A stretch of 48,515 nucleotides of DNA from JALZAH01 sp051000755. GTDB lineage: Bacteria > Actinomycetota > Acidimicrobiia > Acidimicrobiales > Palsa-688. Below the pieces are notes generated by a model. That model made no database searches and had not been told where the DNA came from. It saw only the letters and a program-made list of their open reading frames with translations. Positions within the stretch are counted from its first letter, which is position 1, and each line of letters begins with the position of its first letter. Of the stretch, positions 1 through 7,755 are shown one piece after another. The stretch covers positions 1 through 48,515 of the forward strand of contig JBPCNZ010000159.1 of assembly GCA_051000755.1 (NCBI GenBank). Reading direction: 5' to 3'. The position numbers and the translations under genes were made by a program.

Positions 1-1451
1 AGGTTCTTGCCGGCGTGGAAGCGCACCCGGCCATCCACTCCACGGTCTCCCACCTGTTTTTGGTTCGGTTGAGCGTTTACCAGCGACACGGCCCAGCGTT
101 CGAAGTCGAACGGGTTGTCCCGGAACAGCTCCATGGCGCCTTCCACGTCGGTGGGGATGCCGCGCACCTTGTAGGTGTCCTCGATGTCGGGCCCGTAGGT
201 GTGCCGTAGACGCTTGCGGATCAGGTCCACGGCTAGGTAGGTGATGTCGATGCCGACCCAGGTCCGCCCGAACCGTTGGGCCGCGTCGATGGTCGTCCCG
301 CAGCCGCAGAATGGATCGAGCACAACGTCGTTCTCATTAGTCGACGTTTCGATGATTCGTTTGAGCAGTCCAACCGGCTTCTGAGTGTCGAAGCCGATCT
401 TCTCGTCCTCGGCTTCAAGCCACTTTACATCCTGGTCGATGTGTTCATTCGAGTTGTACAGGACACCACGTGTATTGGCCTGATAGGCCCAGATGTCCTG
501 GTAGGGGACGCCGGGACCAACGTATTGCTTGTACATCGGCTGGCCTCCGATCTTTTTAGGGAACACGATCAGATCTTGTGCCAGTAGGGCCTCAAGTTGT
601 CCCTCGGTCGTCATAGCCGCGCCCCGATCCGGCAAGAAGGACCGTAGCGAGGCGGGCACGGCCCAGTGCCGTCTGGCTTTGGTTGGATCGAAGCCACGCC
701 ACGCAACTCCGCTGGGTCCCTTCCGGGTGCCGGGACCGGTCAAATAGTTCAGCTGAAACCGCCCATGCTCGTCATGGCCGGTGAAACGGTCTTCGATGTA
801 AGCCCTGGTATATGGCCTCGCTCCGGGACGAAACGTGAAAGTGTCCGTCTTAGTATAAAAGAGAATCGTGTCATGGATCGGCCCATACTGAGTTGTGAGC
901 TTGTTGTGCGCGTTCGACCTACGCCAAATGATCTCATTATGGAAATGTTCAGGACCAAATACCGAGTCGAGCAGGACCTTGAGATAGTGGCTGGCGGTCG
1001 GATCACAGTGTAGGTAGAAGCTCCCGGTCGGCTTGAGGACTCGGTGCAGCTCAACAAGTCGGGCGGCCATCATGACCAGGTAGGCGAGCACGTCGTTTGG
1101 CCCGAGGAGCTTGCGCATGGCCTCGATGGCGTCGGCGACCTTGATCGGTGCCCCGCCAGCCAGCAGGGACTCGTAGAGGTGTTCGGCTTGCTGGGACCAG
1201 TGCCATGTGTCGTCGAATGCTTCGATCTGCGCTTGGGACTCCTGGCCCGAGGTGGCCTTGAACAGCACGTTGTAGGACCGGTTCGAGTTGAACGGCGGAT
1301 CGAGGTAGATCAGGTCGACGGACTCGGTGGCCACGTGCTCGCGCAGCACGTCGAGGTTGTCGCCGTAATAGAGCAGGTTCCCCTCGGTCGCCACGTCGGT
1401 GAGCGTAGGCCCCTCAGTCAAGTAGCTGAGCGATCTGCGCTCAGCGGCCAT
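1..1451 (-). CDS. DNA N6/N4 methyltransferase with C-terminal Mrr-like endonuclease domain (partial)
   Basis: The frame is open from an ATG at 1451 leftwards to the window edge, giving 483 codons with no stop, so the C-terminus is missing. The N-terminus carries GNLLYYGDNLDVL and the catalytic motif IV DPPF (residues 51-54). The AdoMet motif I, DPFCGCGTTIDAA, lies near residue 377. This order (DPPF before FxGxG) is that of beta-class amino-methyltransferases. After the target-recognition region, residues from about 445 read FERWAV...K..GDRGVDG, which resembles the Mrr/type IV nuclease fold fused to such methylases; its later QxK part would lie outside the window. The protein should modify, and perhaps cut, a specific DNA site. 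It is transcribed away from the neighbouring integrase, and both look element-borne. Methylase call is very secure; nuclease domain is likely but only partly visible. Confidence 0.88.
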   Translation of the reverse strand, partial: MAAERRSLSYLTEGPTLTDVATEGNLLYYGDNLDVLREHVATESVDLIYLDPPFNSNRSYNVLFKATSGQESQAQIEAFDDTWHWSQQAEHLYESLLAGGAPIKVADAIEAMRKLLGPNDVLAYLVMMAARLVELHRVLKPTGSFYLHCDPTASHYLKVLLDSVFGPEHFHNEIIWRRSNAHNKLTTQYGPIHDTILFYTKTDTFTFRPGARPYTRAYIEDRFTGHDEHGRFQLNYLTGPGTRKGPSGVAWRGFDPTKARRHWAVPASLRSFLPDRGAAMTTEGQLEALLAQDLIVFPKKIGGQPMYKQYVGPGVPYQDIWAYQANTRGVLYNSNEHIDQDVKWLEAEDEKIGFDTQKPVGLLKRIIETSTNENDVVLDPFCGCGTTIDAAQRFGRTWVGIDITYLAVDLIRKRLRHTYGPDIEDTYKVRGIPTDVEGAMELFRDNPFDFERWAVSLVNAQPNQKQVGDRGVDGRVRFHAGKN

Positions 1452-1524
1452 CGCCGGGCGGCTAGTTGACACCCTTCGTCTCGTTCGTGCAGCGGAGCCA
1501 TGGAGTCCGAGGCGAAGCGTCAAC

Positions 1525-1584
1525 CCTGCACCTAAAGTGCTCCACCTGCACCATAAGTGCCCTGACCAGCGGGTTTATGGTGCA
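1525..1584. repeat. Direct and inverted short repeats between methylase and integrase
   Basis: Two 16-bp copies of CCTGCACC(T/A)(A/T)AAGTGC start at 1525 and 1545, exactly 20 bp apart with two mismatches. The 10-mer TGCACCATAA of the second copy (1547-1556) recurs inverted as TTATGGTGCA at 1575-1584. Two bound proteins spaced by about two helical turns would fit. The place, between the methylase start and the integrase stop, suits a control site for the methylase or integrase arm-type sites. The role is inference. Confidence 0.5.
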
Positions 1585-1601
1585 AAGCCGCACAGCGCCG
1601 A

Positions 1602-2786
1602 CTAGAACAGCGGCGGGGCCAGGGCCAAGGCCGGGTGGATCGAGCCGAGGGCCGATGCGGCCGCCTCATCCGCTGCGTCGACCACATGGGCGTACGTGGA
1701 CAGGGTCAGCGACGGGGTCGAGTGTCCCAGCCGGGACGCCACCTGCCTGACGTTCACCCCGGCCACGATCATCGTCGTGGCGGCGAAGTGGCGGGTTTCG
1801 TGGAGGTGGTACGGCATCCCGAGAAACACCATCAGGCGCCGGAAGCGCTGGGTCAGGGTGGTCGGGAGCACGGGCCGGTCGGCGGACGGAGACAGCGACA
1901 GCAGGTACGGGTCGTCATCGAGAGGAACGCCGACCTTCTCGGCGATTCCCACCTGCCACGCCTGCCATCCGCCGATGACGGCCATGGTCTGGGCGTCGAG
2001 GATCATCCGGCGGACCTGGTGAGTCTTCGTCGGCCCGATGTAAAGCTCGCCGTCCACAAAGCTCACAGACCGGGCGACCGTGACCGTCGACGACGCCTTG
2101 GCCACATCCGACCAGCGCAGAGCGCACAGCTCACCCCGCCGGCAGCCGGTCACCGCGGCCAGGGTGATGGCCATAGCCAGCAGCATGTCCGGCCGGCGCT
2201 TCCGACCGTCCGGCGCCACCCCGCCTCCTCGGCAGACGGCGATCATCTGTTGCACCTCGGCGGTCGAGATCACCCGGCTCAGCCGCTTGGACCCGCCCGG
2301 CGGGTCGGCGTCGAGGGTCGGCGGCCGCTCCAGCCATCCCCATTTGACGCCACGGCGAAGGGCGGCGGCGAGGATGTTGTGATGCTTGCGGATCGTCGCA
2401 TCCGCCAGTCCCGCCTTCCGCCACTTGGCGTAGGTGCGGTCCAAGAGTTCGGCGTCGAGCTTGGCCAGCTTGACCTTGCCGAGGTCCGGCAGGATCCGCT
2501 TGTCCAGGTAGTAGCGGTAGACGCTCAGGGTCGACGGCGCCGCCTTGGCGCTGATGTGGACCATCCACCGCTCGAGGAGACGACCGACGGTGGCGTCCCG
2601 TTCGGGCCGGCGGCTGGCCATGACGCTCTTGGTGAAAGCCCGGAGCCGATCCTCGGCGACCCGCTTGCCGATCCCATGCACCGTCTTGGAGGTCTGGATG
2701 GGACGCCCGTTGCCGTCCCGGCCGACGTAGACCCGCAGCCTCCAGGTACCCGACCCGGCGGGTCGCTCGGTCATCGTGCCGCGCAT
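1602..2786 (-). CDS. Tyrosine site-specific recombinase (phage-type integrase)
   Basis: 394 aa from ATG 2786; an ATG at 2774 is equally possible and a TTG at 2828 less so, since no clear ribosome site decides it. The N-terminus (TWRLRVYVGRD, then QTSKTVHG) looks like the arm-binding AP2-like domain of phage and ICE integrases. A SAM-like core-binding domain follows (about 60-150), then the catalytic domain: Arg in TGCRRGELCALRW, Lys in TKTHQVRR, HETRH for the HxxR pair, LGH, and the nucleophile Tyr in LSTYAHV. All catalytic residues are present, so it should be active. The stop lies 150 bp from the methylase start and the gene points away from the adjacent tRNA-Val. It probably marks the right end of an integrated element extending left beyond the window. 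Confidence 0.93.
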   Translation of the reverse strand: MRGTMTERPAGSGTWRLRVYVGRDGNGRPIQTSKTVHGIGKRVAEDRLRAFTKSVMASRRPERDATVGRLLERWMVHISAKAAPSTLSVYRYYLDKRILPDLGKVKLAKLDAELLDRTYAKWRKAGLADATIRKHHNILAAALRRGVKWGWLERPPTLDADPPGGSKRLSRVISTAEVQQMIAVCRGGGVAPDGRKRRPDMLLAMAITLAAVTGCRRGELCALRWSDVAKASSTVTVARSVSFVDGELYIGPTKTHQVRRMILDAQTMAVIGGWQAWQVGIAEKVGVPLDDDPYLLSLSPSADRPVLPTTLTQRFRRLMVFLGMPYHLHETRHFAATTMIVAGVNVRQVASRLGHSTPSLTLSTYAHVVDAADEAAASALGSIHPALALAPPLF

Positions 2787-2871
2787 GACGGCTAGGCTAC
2801 CCCGTTGTAGTCCAAGACCGTAGGCCAAGCGGTTGGCCGCTCTCGTGCGACATAGCCGCTGACCTGCGCCG

Positions 2872-2945
2872 GGGCGTATAGCTCAGTTGGTTAGAGCACT
2901 GCCCTTACAAGGCAGGTGCCGGGGGTTCGAGTCCCTCTACGCCCA
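2872..2945 (+). tRNA. tRNA-Val (anticodon UAC)
   Basis: A full cloverleaf is visible over 74 nt. The acceptor stem is GGGCGTA/TACGCCC and the D arm is in TAGCTCAGTTGGTTAGAGC. The anticodon stem is CTGCC/GGCAG around the loop CTTACAA, giving anticodon TAC. The T arm is GGGGG-TTCGAGT-CCCTC with one G-U pair, and the discriminator base is A at 2945. The 3' CCA is not fully encoded. The tRNA reads GUA valine codons. It sits directly upstream (5' side) of the small membrane gene and 85 bp from the integrase start. Confidence 0.95.
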
Positions 2946-2982
2946 CCGCGGTCCGAGCCATCTATGACAGACTGCACGGCCA

Positions 2983-3273
2983 GTGGCTCTTTCCAAGACG
3001 TTGGCCGTGCCGTTCGTCACCGGACTGATCGGTGGCATAGCCGTCACCATGCCGATGCACCGGGACCCCGACTCGGGGCGATGGGGGCAGAGGTTGGGCC
3101 GAACCCGGCTGCGCAACGCCGATCTTCCCCTGGGCGGCACCGTTCTGCTGGCCCTGTCGCTCGTTTTTCCCGGCGGTGCCGCCATGATCGCCGGGGCGCT
3201 CGGGGCGGGAGCCGTGGCCGGCGTCGTGGGGTGCGGCCTCTTCGACCCGTTGCCGCCGCTCCGGACCACCTGA
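2983..3273 (+). CDS. Small two-segment membrane protein, unknown function
   Basis: 96 aa from a GTG start. Residues 8-23 (VPFVTGLIGGIAVTM) and about 47-85 (very rich in Gly, Ala, Leu and Val) could form two or three membrane spans; between them lies a basic loop with several Arg. No family is recognised. It ends 10 bp before the carotenoid oxygenase start on the same strand, which suggests co-transcription and supports its being real. The competing frame on the opposite strand is Arg/Pro-rich and unlike a protein. Existence is moderately likely; function unknown. Confidence 0.45.
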   Translation: MALSKTLAVPFVTGLIGGIAVTMPMHRDPDSGRWGQRLGRTRLRNADLPLGGTVLLALSLVFPGGAAMIAGALGAGAVAGVVGCGLFDPLPPLRTT

Positions 3274-3283
3274 AGGTCCCGCC

Positions 3284-4765
3284 GTGGACGTGACCGTGGT
3301 GGGCCGGGTCCTCTCGACACTCCCCGCTGACGACGACCATCCGTATCGAACGGGGCCGTGGCGGCCCCAGGACACCGAACGCGACGCCACCGACCTCGAC
3401 GTCACCGGCGAGGTGCCCGCCGACCTCGATGGTGTCTACCTCCGCAACACCGAGAACCCGGTCCGACCGCCCATCAAGCGGTACCACCCCTTCGACGGCG
3501 ACGGCATGCTGCACGTCCTGTCCTTCCGGGACGGAGGAGCGTCCTATCGCAACCGGTTCGTGCCGACCGAGGGTCTCAAGGCCGAGCGCGACGCCGGTCA
3601 CGCCCTGTGGGCCGGCCTCGCCGAACGCCCGGCGTCGGCCCTTCGGGAGGACGGCTGGGGGGCCCGGGGCCGGATGAAGGACGCCTCGTCGACCGACGTC
3701 GTCGTTCACGCCGGTCTGGCCTTGTCCAGCTTCTTCCAGTGCGGCGACCTCTACCAGATGGACCCGGTCACCCTGGAGGACCGGGGGAGGGCGACATGGG
3801 GAGGCCGATTCCCCAAGGATCGGGGTGTCTCGGCCCACGCCCGCGTCGATGAGCACACCGGGGAGCTGCTGTTCTTCAACTACGGGACCACCGGCCCCTA
3901 CCTGCACTACGGCGTCGTCGACGCCTCCCAGACGCTGACCCACTACATCCCGATTGACCTGCCCGGTCCCCGCCTGCCCCACGATCTGGCCTTCACCGAG
4001 CACTACACCGTGCTCAACGACTGCCCCCTGTTCTGGGACCCCGAGCTGATGGAGCGGGGGCTCTACGCAGCCCGGTTCCACCGGGACCTTCCGACTCGCC
4101 TCGGGATCCTGCCCCGCCACGGTGGATCCGGCGACGTGGCCTGGTTCGAGGCGGAGCCCACCTACGTGCTGCACTGGGCCAACGCCTACGAGGACGGCGA
4201 CGAGGTCGTCGTCGAAGGATTCTTCCAGGGCTGCCCGGAGCCGACCGATCTGGGCGAGAACGGGCCGAGCGACCGGACGTTCCGCTTCCTGGCCGCCGAC
4301 GTGCTGGAGACCAAGCTCCACCGTTGGCGGCTGAACCTGGTCACAGGGCGGACCGTCGAGGAGGACCTGTCGGAACGGGTCACCGAGTTCGGCATGATCA
4401 ACGGCCGTCACCGGGGTCGTCCCCACCGCTACGTCTATGCCACGACCAACCCGCCGGGGTGGTTCTGCATGGACGGCGTGGTCCGCCATGACACCCTGAC
4501 CGGCGCCGAGCAGAGGTACCGCTTTCCCGAGGGGGTGTTCTGCTCGGAGACCGCCGTTGCCCCCAAGGTGGGCAGCCGTTGCGAGGATGACGCCTACCTG
4601 GTGACGATCACCACCGACGTCAACGAGGACCGTTCCGACGGGGTCATCTTCGACGCCGCCGACGTGGCCGGCGGGCCCGTAGCGTCCGTCCGCCTTCCCG
4701 AGCGGGTCTCGAGCGGGACCCACAGCTTCTGGGCGGCGGGGGCGGATCTGTCGGGCTGGGCCTAG
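3284..4765 (+). CDS. Carotenoid cleavage oxygenase family protein
   Basis: 493 aa, the usual family size. These non-heme Fe(II) dioxygenases cut carotenoids, apocarotenoids or stilbenes at a double bond. The family signature YHPFDGDGMLH is at residues 67-77. The four iron-binding His are recognisable: H185 (GVSAHARVDE), H233 (LPHDLAFTEHY), H297 (YVLHWANAYEDGDE) and H480 (SSGTHSFW). The stretch EHYTVLNDCP is typical of the seven-bladed propeller core. GTG 3284 is the start, 10 bp after the small membrane gene. No carotenoid synthesis gene is nearby, so the substrate (carotenoid, apocarotenal or lignostilbene) cannot be named. Confidence 0.92.
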   Translation: MDVTVVGRVLSTLPADDDHPYRTGPWRPQDTERDATDLDVTGEVPADLDGVYLRNTENPVRPPIKRYHPFDGDGMLHVLSFRDGGASYRNRFVPTEGLKAERDAGHALWAGLAERPASALREDGWGARGRMKDASSTDVVVHAGLALSSFFQCGDLYQMDPVTLEDRGRATWGGRFPKDRGVSAHARVDEHTGELLFFNYGTTGPYLHYGVVDASQTLTHYIPIDLPGPRLPHDLAFTEHYTVLNDCPLFWDPELMERGLYAARFHRDLPTRLGILPRHGGSGDVAWFEAEPTYVLHWANAYEDGDEVVVEGFFQGCPEPTDLGENGPSDRTFRFLAADVLETKLHRWRLNLVTGRTVEEDLSERVTEFGMINGRHRGRPHRYVYATTNPPGWFCMDGVVRHDTLTGAEQRYRFPEGVFCSETAVAPKVGSRCEDDAYLVTITTDVNEDRSDGVIFDAADVAGGPVASVRLPERVSSGTHSFWAAGADLSGWA

Positions 4766-4821
4766 CGGGGCGTCGGGCTGCTGGGGCGCCGGGCGTTTGG
4801 GGCGCCGGGCGCCGCGGGGCC

Positions 4822-4880
4822 TGAGCCGGCTCCCGGCGGGGGGCGTGAGCCGGCTCCCGGCGGGGGGCGTGAGCCGGCGC
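4822..4880. repeat. 24-bp GC-rich tandem repeat in gene-free stretch
   Basis: The unit TGAGCCGGCTCCCGGCGG plus GGGGCG occurs perfectly at 4822-4845 and 4846-4869, with a broken third copy from 4870. Just upstream GGGGCGCCGGGCG is also repeated (about 4784 and 4799). The whole stretch 4766-5114 holds no convincing gene: it has these repeats and then a less GC-rich part (4940-5060) with short inverted words such as AACCGG. It separates the convergent oxygenase and sodX genes. Confidence 0.7.
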
Positions 4881-5114
4881 CAGGTGCGGGCGAGTGGCGG
4901 GCGCCGGCGTAAGCCGTGCGTCGGCGAGCAGGGGGCTGGATCGAACCGAAAGTGTCGCTCAGAGGGGCGTTGCGAACCGGTTGTGCTGTCAGACGGCACG
5001 AACTGCACATTTCGCAGAAGCAACCGGCACATTCGGTTCATAATCCGCTGCCCGGCTGGGCCGCCCGCCGCCCGTAACAACCAATCGTCCGCCGTGCCCT
5101 ACATCGGTCCCGCC

Positions 5115-5435
5115 CTAGCGCACCCGACCGGCGACATCGGCGGGGAGGTACCGGTAGACCACCCGGCCGGCGATCCAGGACGACGGTACGGGCCCGAAGC
5201 TCCGGCTGTCGGTGCTGGCGTCGGGGTTGTCCCCTCGCACGTCGACGCCGCCTGGGCTCATTGAACGGACCCGCTTGATCAGCATCCGCTCGGGCGCGCG
5301 GGGGTCGGGCAGGGCGACGATGCTGCCCACCCCCCATCGGGACCAGCGGGCCACCACGAGGCGATGACCCGGCTCGAAGGTCGGCACCATGCTGGCGCCG
5401 GCGACTCGGACCCGGAAGAAGGGCCAGCCCCTCAT
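5115..5435 (-). CDS. sodX: S26 family signal peptidase, nickel superoxide dismutase maturation protease
   Basis: 106 aa, much shorter than housekeeping signal peptidases and without their N-terminal membrane anchor. The Ser/Lys dyad is visible: S15 in GASMVPTF and K54 in MLIKRV. The box VRGDNPDASTDSR is the conserved D/E region of the S26 fold, followed by GPVPSSWIAGRVVYRYLP. Such short proteins next to sodN remove the NiSOD leader so that the nickel hook can form. The gene is divergent from sodN across 83 bp, so one intergenic region probably drives both. ATG 5435 is used; a second in-phase start is not needed. Confidence 0.9.
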   Translation of the reverse strand: MRGWPFFRVRVAGASMVPTFEPGHRLVVARWSRWGVGSIVALPDPRAPERMLIKRVRSMSPGGVDVRGDNPDASTDSRSFGPVPSSWIAGRVVYRYLPADVAGRVR

Positions 5436-5518
5436 GATGAGGAATCAGCCCACATGGGTAGGGTGACTTCTACGCAAGACCCGTCCTTCGGCATCTGCTT
5501 ACCAAGGAGCGAAACACT

Positions 5519-5935
5519 ATGACAGCGATTTCCCGCATGCTCGGCCTGATGGATCACCTCAGTGCACCGATCGTCGTCCACGCCCACTGCGACCTGCCCT
5601 GTGGCGTCTACGACCCGGCGCAGGCCCGCATCGAGGCGGAGTCGGTGAAAGGCTGCATCGAGAAGTTCAACGGGTCGGACGACGACGTGTTCAAGACCCG
5701 GGCGGTCACCATCAAGGAGGAGCGGGCGGAACTGGTCAAGCACCATCTGTGGGTGCTGTGGACCGACTACTTCAAGCCCGACCACCTGGAGAAGTACCCC
5801 CAGTTGCATGAGCTGTTCTGGAAGGCCACCAAGGCCGCCGGTGACACCAAGAAGAGCACCGATGTCGGCGTGGCCGACGATCTGCTCAACCAGATCGCCG
5901 AGATCGACAAGATCTTCTGGGAGACCAAGAAGTAG
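5519..5935 (+). CDS. sodN: Nickel-containing superoxide dismutase
   Basis: 138 aa including a leader. The nickel hook HCDLPCGVYDP begins at residue 23, so cleavage before H23 would expose His1, Cys2 and Cys6, the Ni ligands of the mature enzyme. The leader (residues 1-22) is removed by the SodX protease encoded next door. The rest (IEAESVK...FKTRAVTIKEERAELVKHHLWVLWTDYFKP) is the four-helix bundle of the family that assembles into hexamers. The enzyme converts superoxide to oxygen and peroxide in the cytoplasm. A good ribosome site, AAGGAG at 5504-5509, precedes ATG 5519. In relatives sodN is nickel-regulated (Nur); no clear Nur box was identified here. Confidence 0.97.
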   Translation: MTAISRMLGLMDHLSAPIVVHAHCDLPCGVYDPAQARIEAESVKGCIEKFNGSDDDVFKTRAVTIKEERAELVKHHLWVLWTDYFKPDHLEKYPQLHELFWKATKAAGDTKKSTDVGVADDLLNQIAEIDKIFWETKK

Positions 5936-5953
5936 GTCTTTCCGGGACCAGCG

Positions 5954-5989
5954 GTGAACGGGCCGGTGAACGGGCCGGTGAACGGGTCC
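5954..5989. repeat. Triple 12-bp repeat at acyl-CoA ligase start
   Basis: GTGAACGGGCCG occurs at 5954 and 5966, and a variant (GTGAACGGGTCC) at 5978. Each unit begins with an in-frame GTG, so the true start of the ligase cannot be fixed and could shift by 4 or 8 codons. The array also offers a site for slippage without loss of frame. Confidence 0.75.
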
Positions 5990-7688
5990 AACACCCGGTC
6001 AGAGGACGGTCTCGTGCGCGCCGAACTGCTCGGCCGCGGGCGCGAGCCGCTCCTCGAGGTGACCATCGGTGAGCTGTTGCGCCAGGTGGCCTCGGGGGTG
6101 CCCGATCGTGTCGCCTTGGTCGAGGTGGCCCCCGAGGGCCCCTCGCTGGTGGGGGCTGGCGCCACCGGTCGGACCTGGACCTACGCCGAGTTGGAGGCCG
6201 AGGCCGACCACACGGCCAGGTGGTTGCTCGGGCGCTTCGAACCGGGGGACCGGGTGGCCGTCTGGGCCCCCAATGTCCCCGAGTGGGTCATCCTCCAGTA
6301 CGGCGCCGCCTTGGCCGGTCTGGTGCTGGTGACCGCCAACCCGGCGCTGACCGGTGACGAGATCGCCTACGTCCTGCGCCGGTCCCGGAGCCGGGGTCTG
6401 ATCCATGCTGGCTCCTACCTGGGTCGGGACATGGCCGGGGTGGTGGGTTCCATCCGTTCCGGCATCGACGGTCTCGAGCATGTCCTGTGCCTCGAGGATT
6501 GGGAGGCGAACGTGCGCGCCGCCCGGGTGGATGACGTGAGCCTCCCGCCCGTCGATGCTGGTGACGCCGCCCAGATCCAGTTCACCTCGGGGACCACCGG
6601 GTTCCCCAAGGGAGCTTTGCTCGCCCACCGAGGTCTGGTCAATAATCCTCGGTTTATCAACACTCGGGCGGGCATTGGCGACGGGGCGGTGCTGGTCAGT
6701 CCCATGCCGCTGTTCCACACCGGGGGCTGCGTGATCGCCACCCTCGGCGCCCTGCACGCCCGGGGCACCTACGTGCTGTGCCAGCGGTTCGACCCGGAGC
6801 TGCAGCTGGGGGCGATCGAACGCTGGGGCGGCCAGGTGACCTCGGGGGTGCCGACCATGCTCATGGGTCTGCTGGCCCATCCCCGCTTCGCCACGACCGA
6901 TCTCACCAGCGTCGAGGTGGTGATCTCCGGGGGTTCGCCGGTCCCCCCGGAGCTGGTCAAGCGGGTGGAGGACGCCTTCGGCGCCCACCTGAGCAACGTC
7001 TATGGCCAGACCGAGCTCAGCCCGGTGGTCGCCCCAGACCGCGCCCGGCGACTCGATCGATGACAAGGCCCACACGGTGGGCCGACCGTTGCCTGAGGTG
7101 GACGTGAAGATCGTCGAGGCGGGGACGGTCGGGGGCACGGACGGAGAGGGCGGCACCGTCGTGGGGATCGGCGTCGACGGCGAGATCTGCGTCCGGGGCT
7201 ACCAGCAGATGATCGGCTACTTCGAGGACCCCGAGGCCACCGATCGGACCGTGGACGCCGACGGCTGGGTGCACACCGGGGATCTGGGGACCATGGACGA
7301 CCGGGGCTTCGTCCGCATCACCGGCCGGCTCAAGGACATGATCATCCGGGGTGGGGAGAACATCTACCCGGCGGAGATCGAGCACGTGCTCTTCGAGCAC
7401 CCGGCCGTGGCCGAGGCCGTTGTCGTCGGGATCGACGACCCTGCGTGGGGCGAGCAGGTGGCCGCCGTCGTACGCCTCTCCCGGGGGCCATCGGGCGCCG
7501 CCAGCCCCCCGGACGCCGACCCGAGCGCCGAGGACCTGCGCCAGTGGTGCCGGGAGCGCCTGGCGTCGCACAAGACGCCCCGGTTCTGGTACCGGAGCGA
7601 AGAACTGCCCCTCACCGGCTCGGGCAAGGTGCAGAAGTTCGTGGTTCGCCAACAGATCAGCGACGGCGCCCTCCCGCCGCTGCCCTGA
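5954..7688 (+). pseudogene. Fatty-acyl-CoA / AMP-dependent ligase, single-base frameshift
   Basis: Two frames together encode one complete ANL-superfamily ligase of about 577 aa. The first frame (5954-7063) has the P-loop QFTSGTTGFPKGALLAH and YGQTELSPVV, then runs into a stop. The second frame resumes as QTAPGDSIDDKAHTVGRPL and ends with TGDLGTMDDRGF, GRLKDMIIRGGENIYPAEIE and the acylation Lys in PLTGSGKVQKF (stop 7686-7688). Removing one C from the CCCC run at 7032-7035 joins them perfectly as SPVVAQTAPGD. All catalytic motifs are intact, so either a very recent mutation or a sequencing error is likely. The product would activate a fatty or other carboxylic acid with ATP and CoA. The gene starts 18 bp after sodN. 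Confidence 0.88.
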
Positions 7689-7755
7689 GCGGCGTCCGCC
7701 CTGGGGAGGGCAATGGCCGCTGGTGGCCCGTCGCCCCGTCGACGATCATGGGTCC

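Noticed and set aside
2872..2945. tRNA-Val as the integrase attachment site
   Set aside because: The element lies on the 5' side of the tRNA and no repeated tRNA 3' segment was seen between 1450 and 2871, so the usual arrangement is not supported.
3044..5080. Long open frame antisense to the carotenoid oxygenase
   Set aside because: It mirrors the GC-rich third positions of a clear enzyme gene, is Arg/Pro/Gly-rich and has no family resemblance. The same applies to the long antisense frames over 9511-11610, 12032-14206 and the plus-strand frame over alaS (28994-30853).
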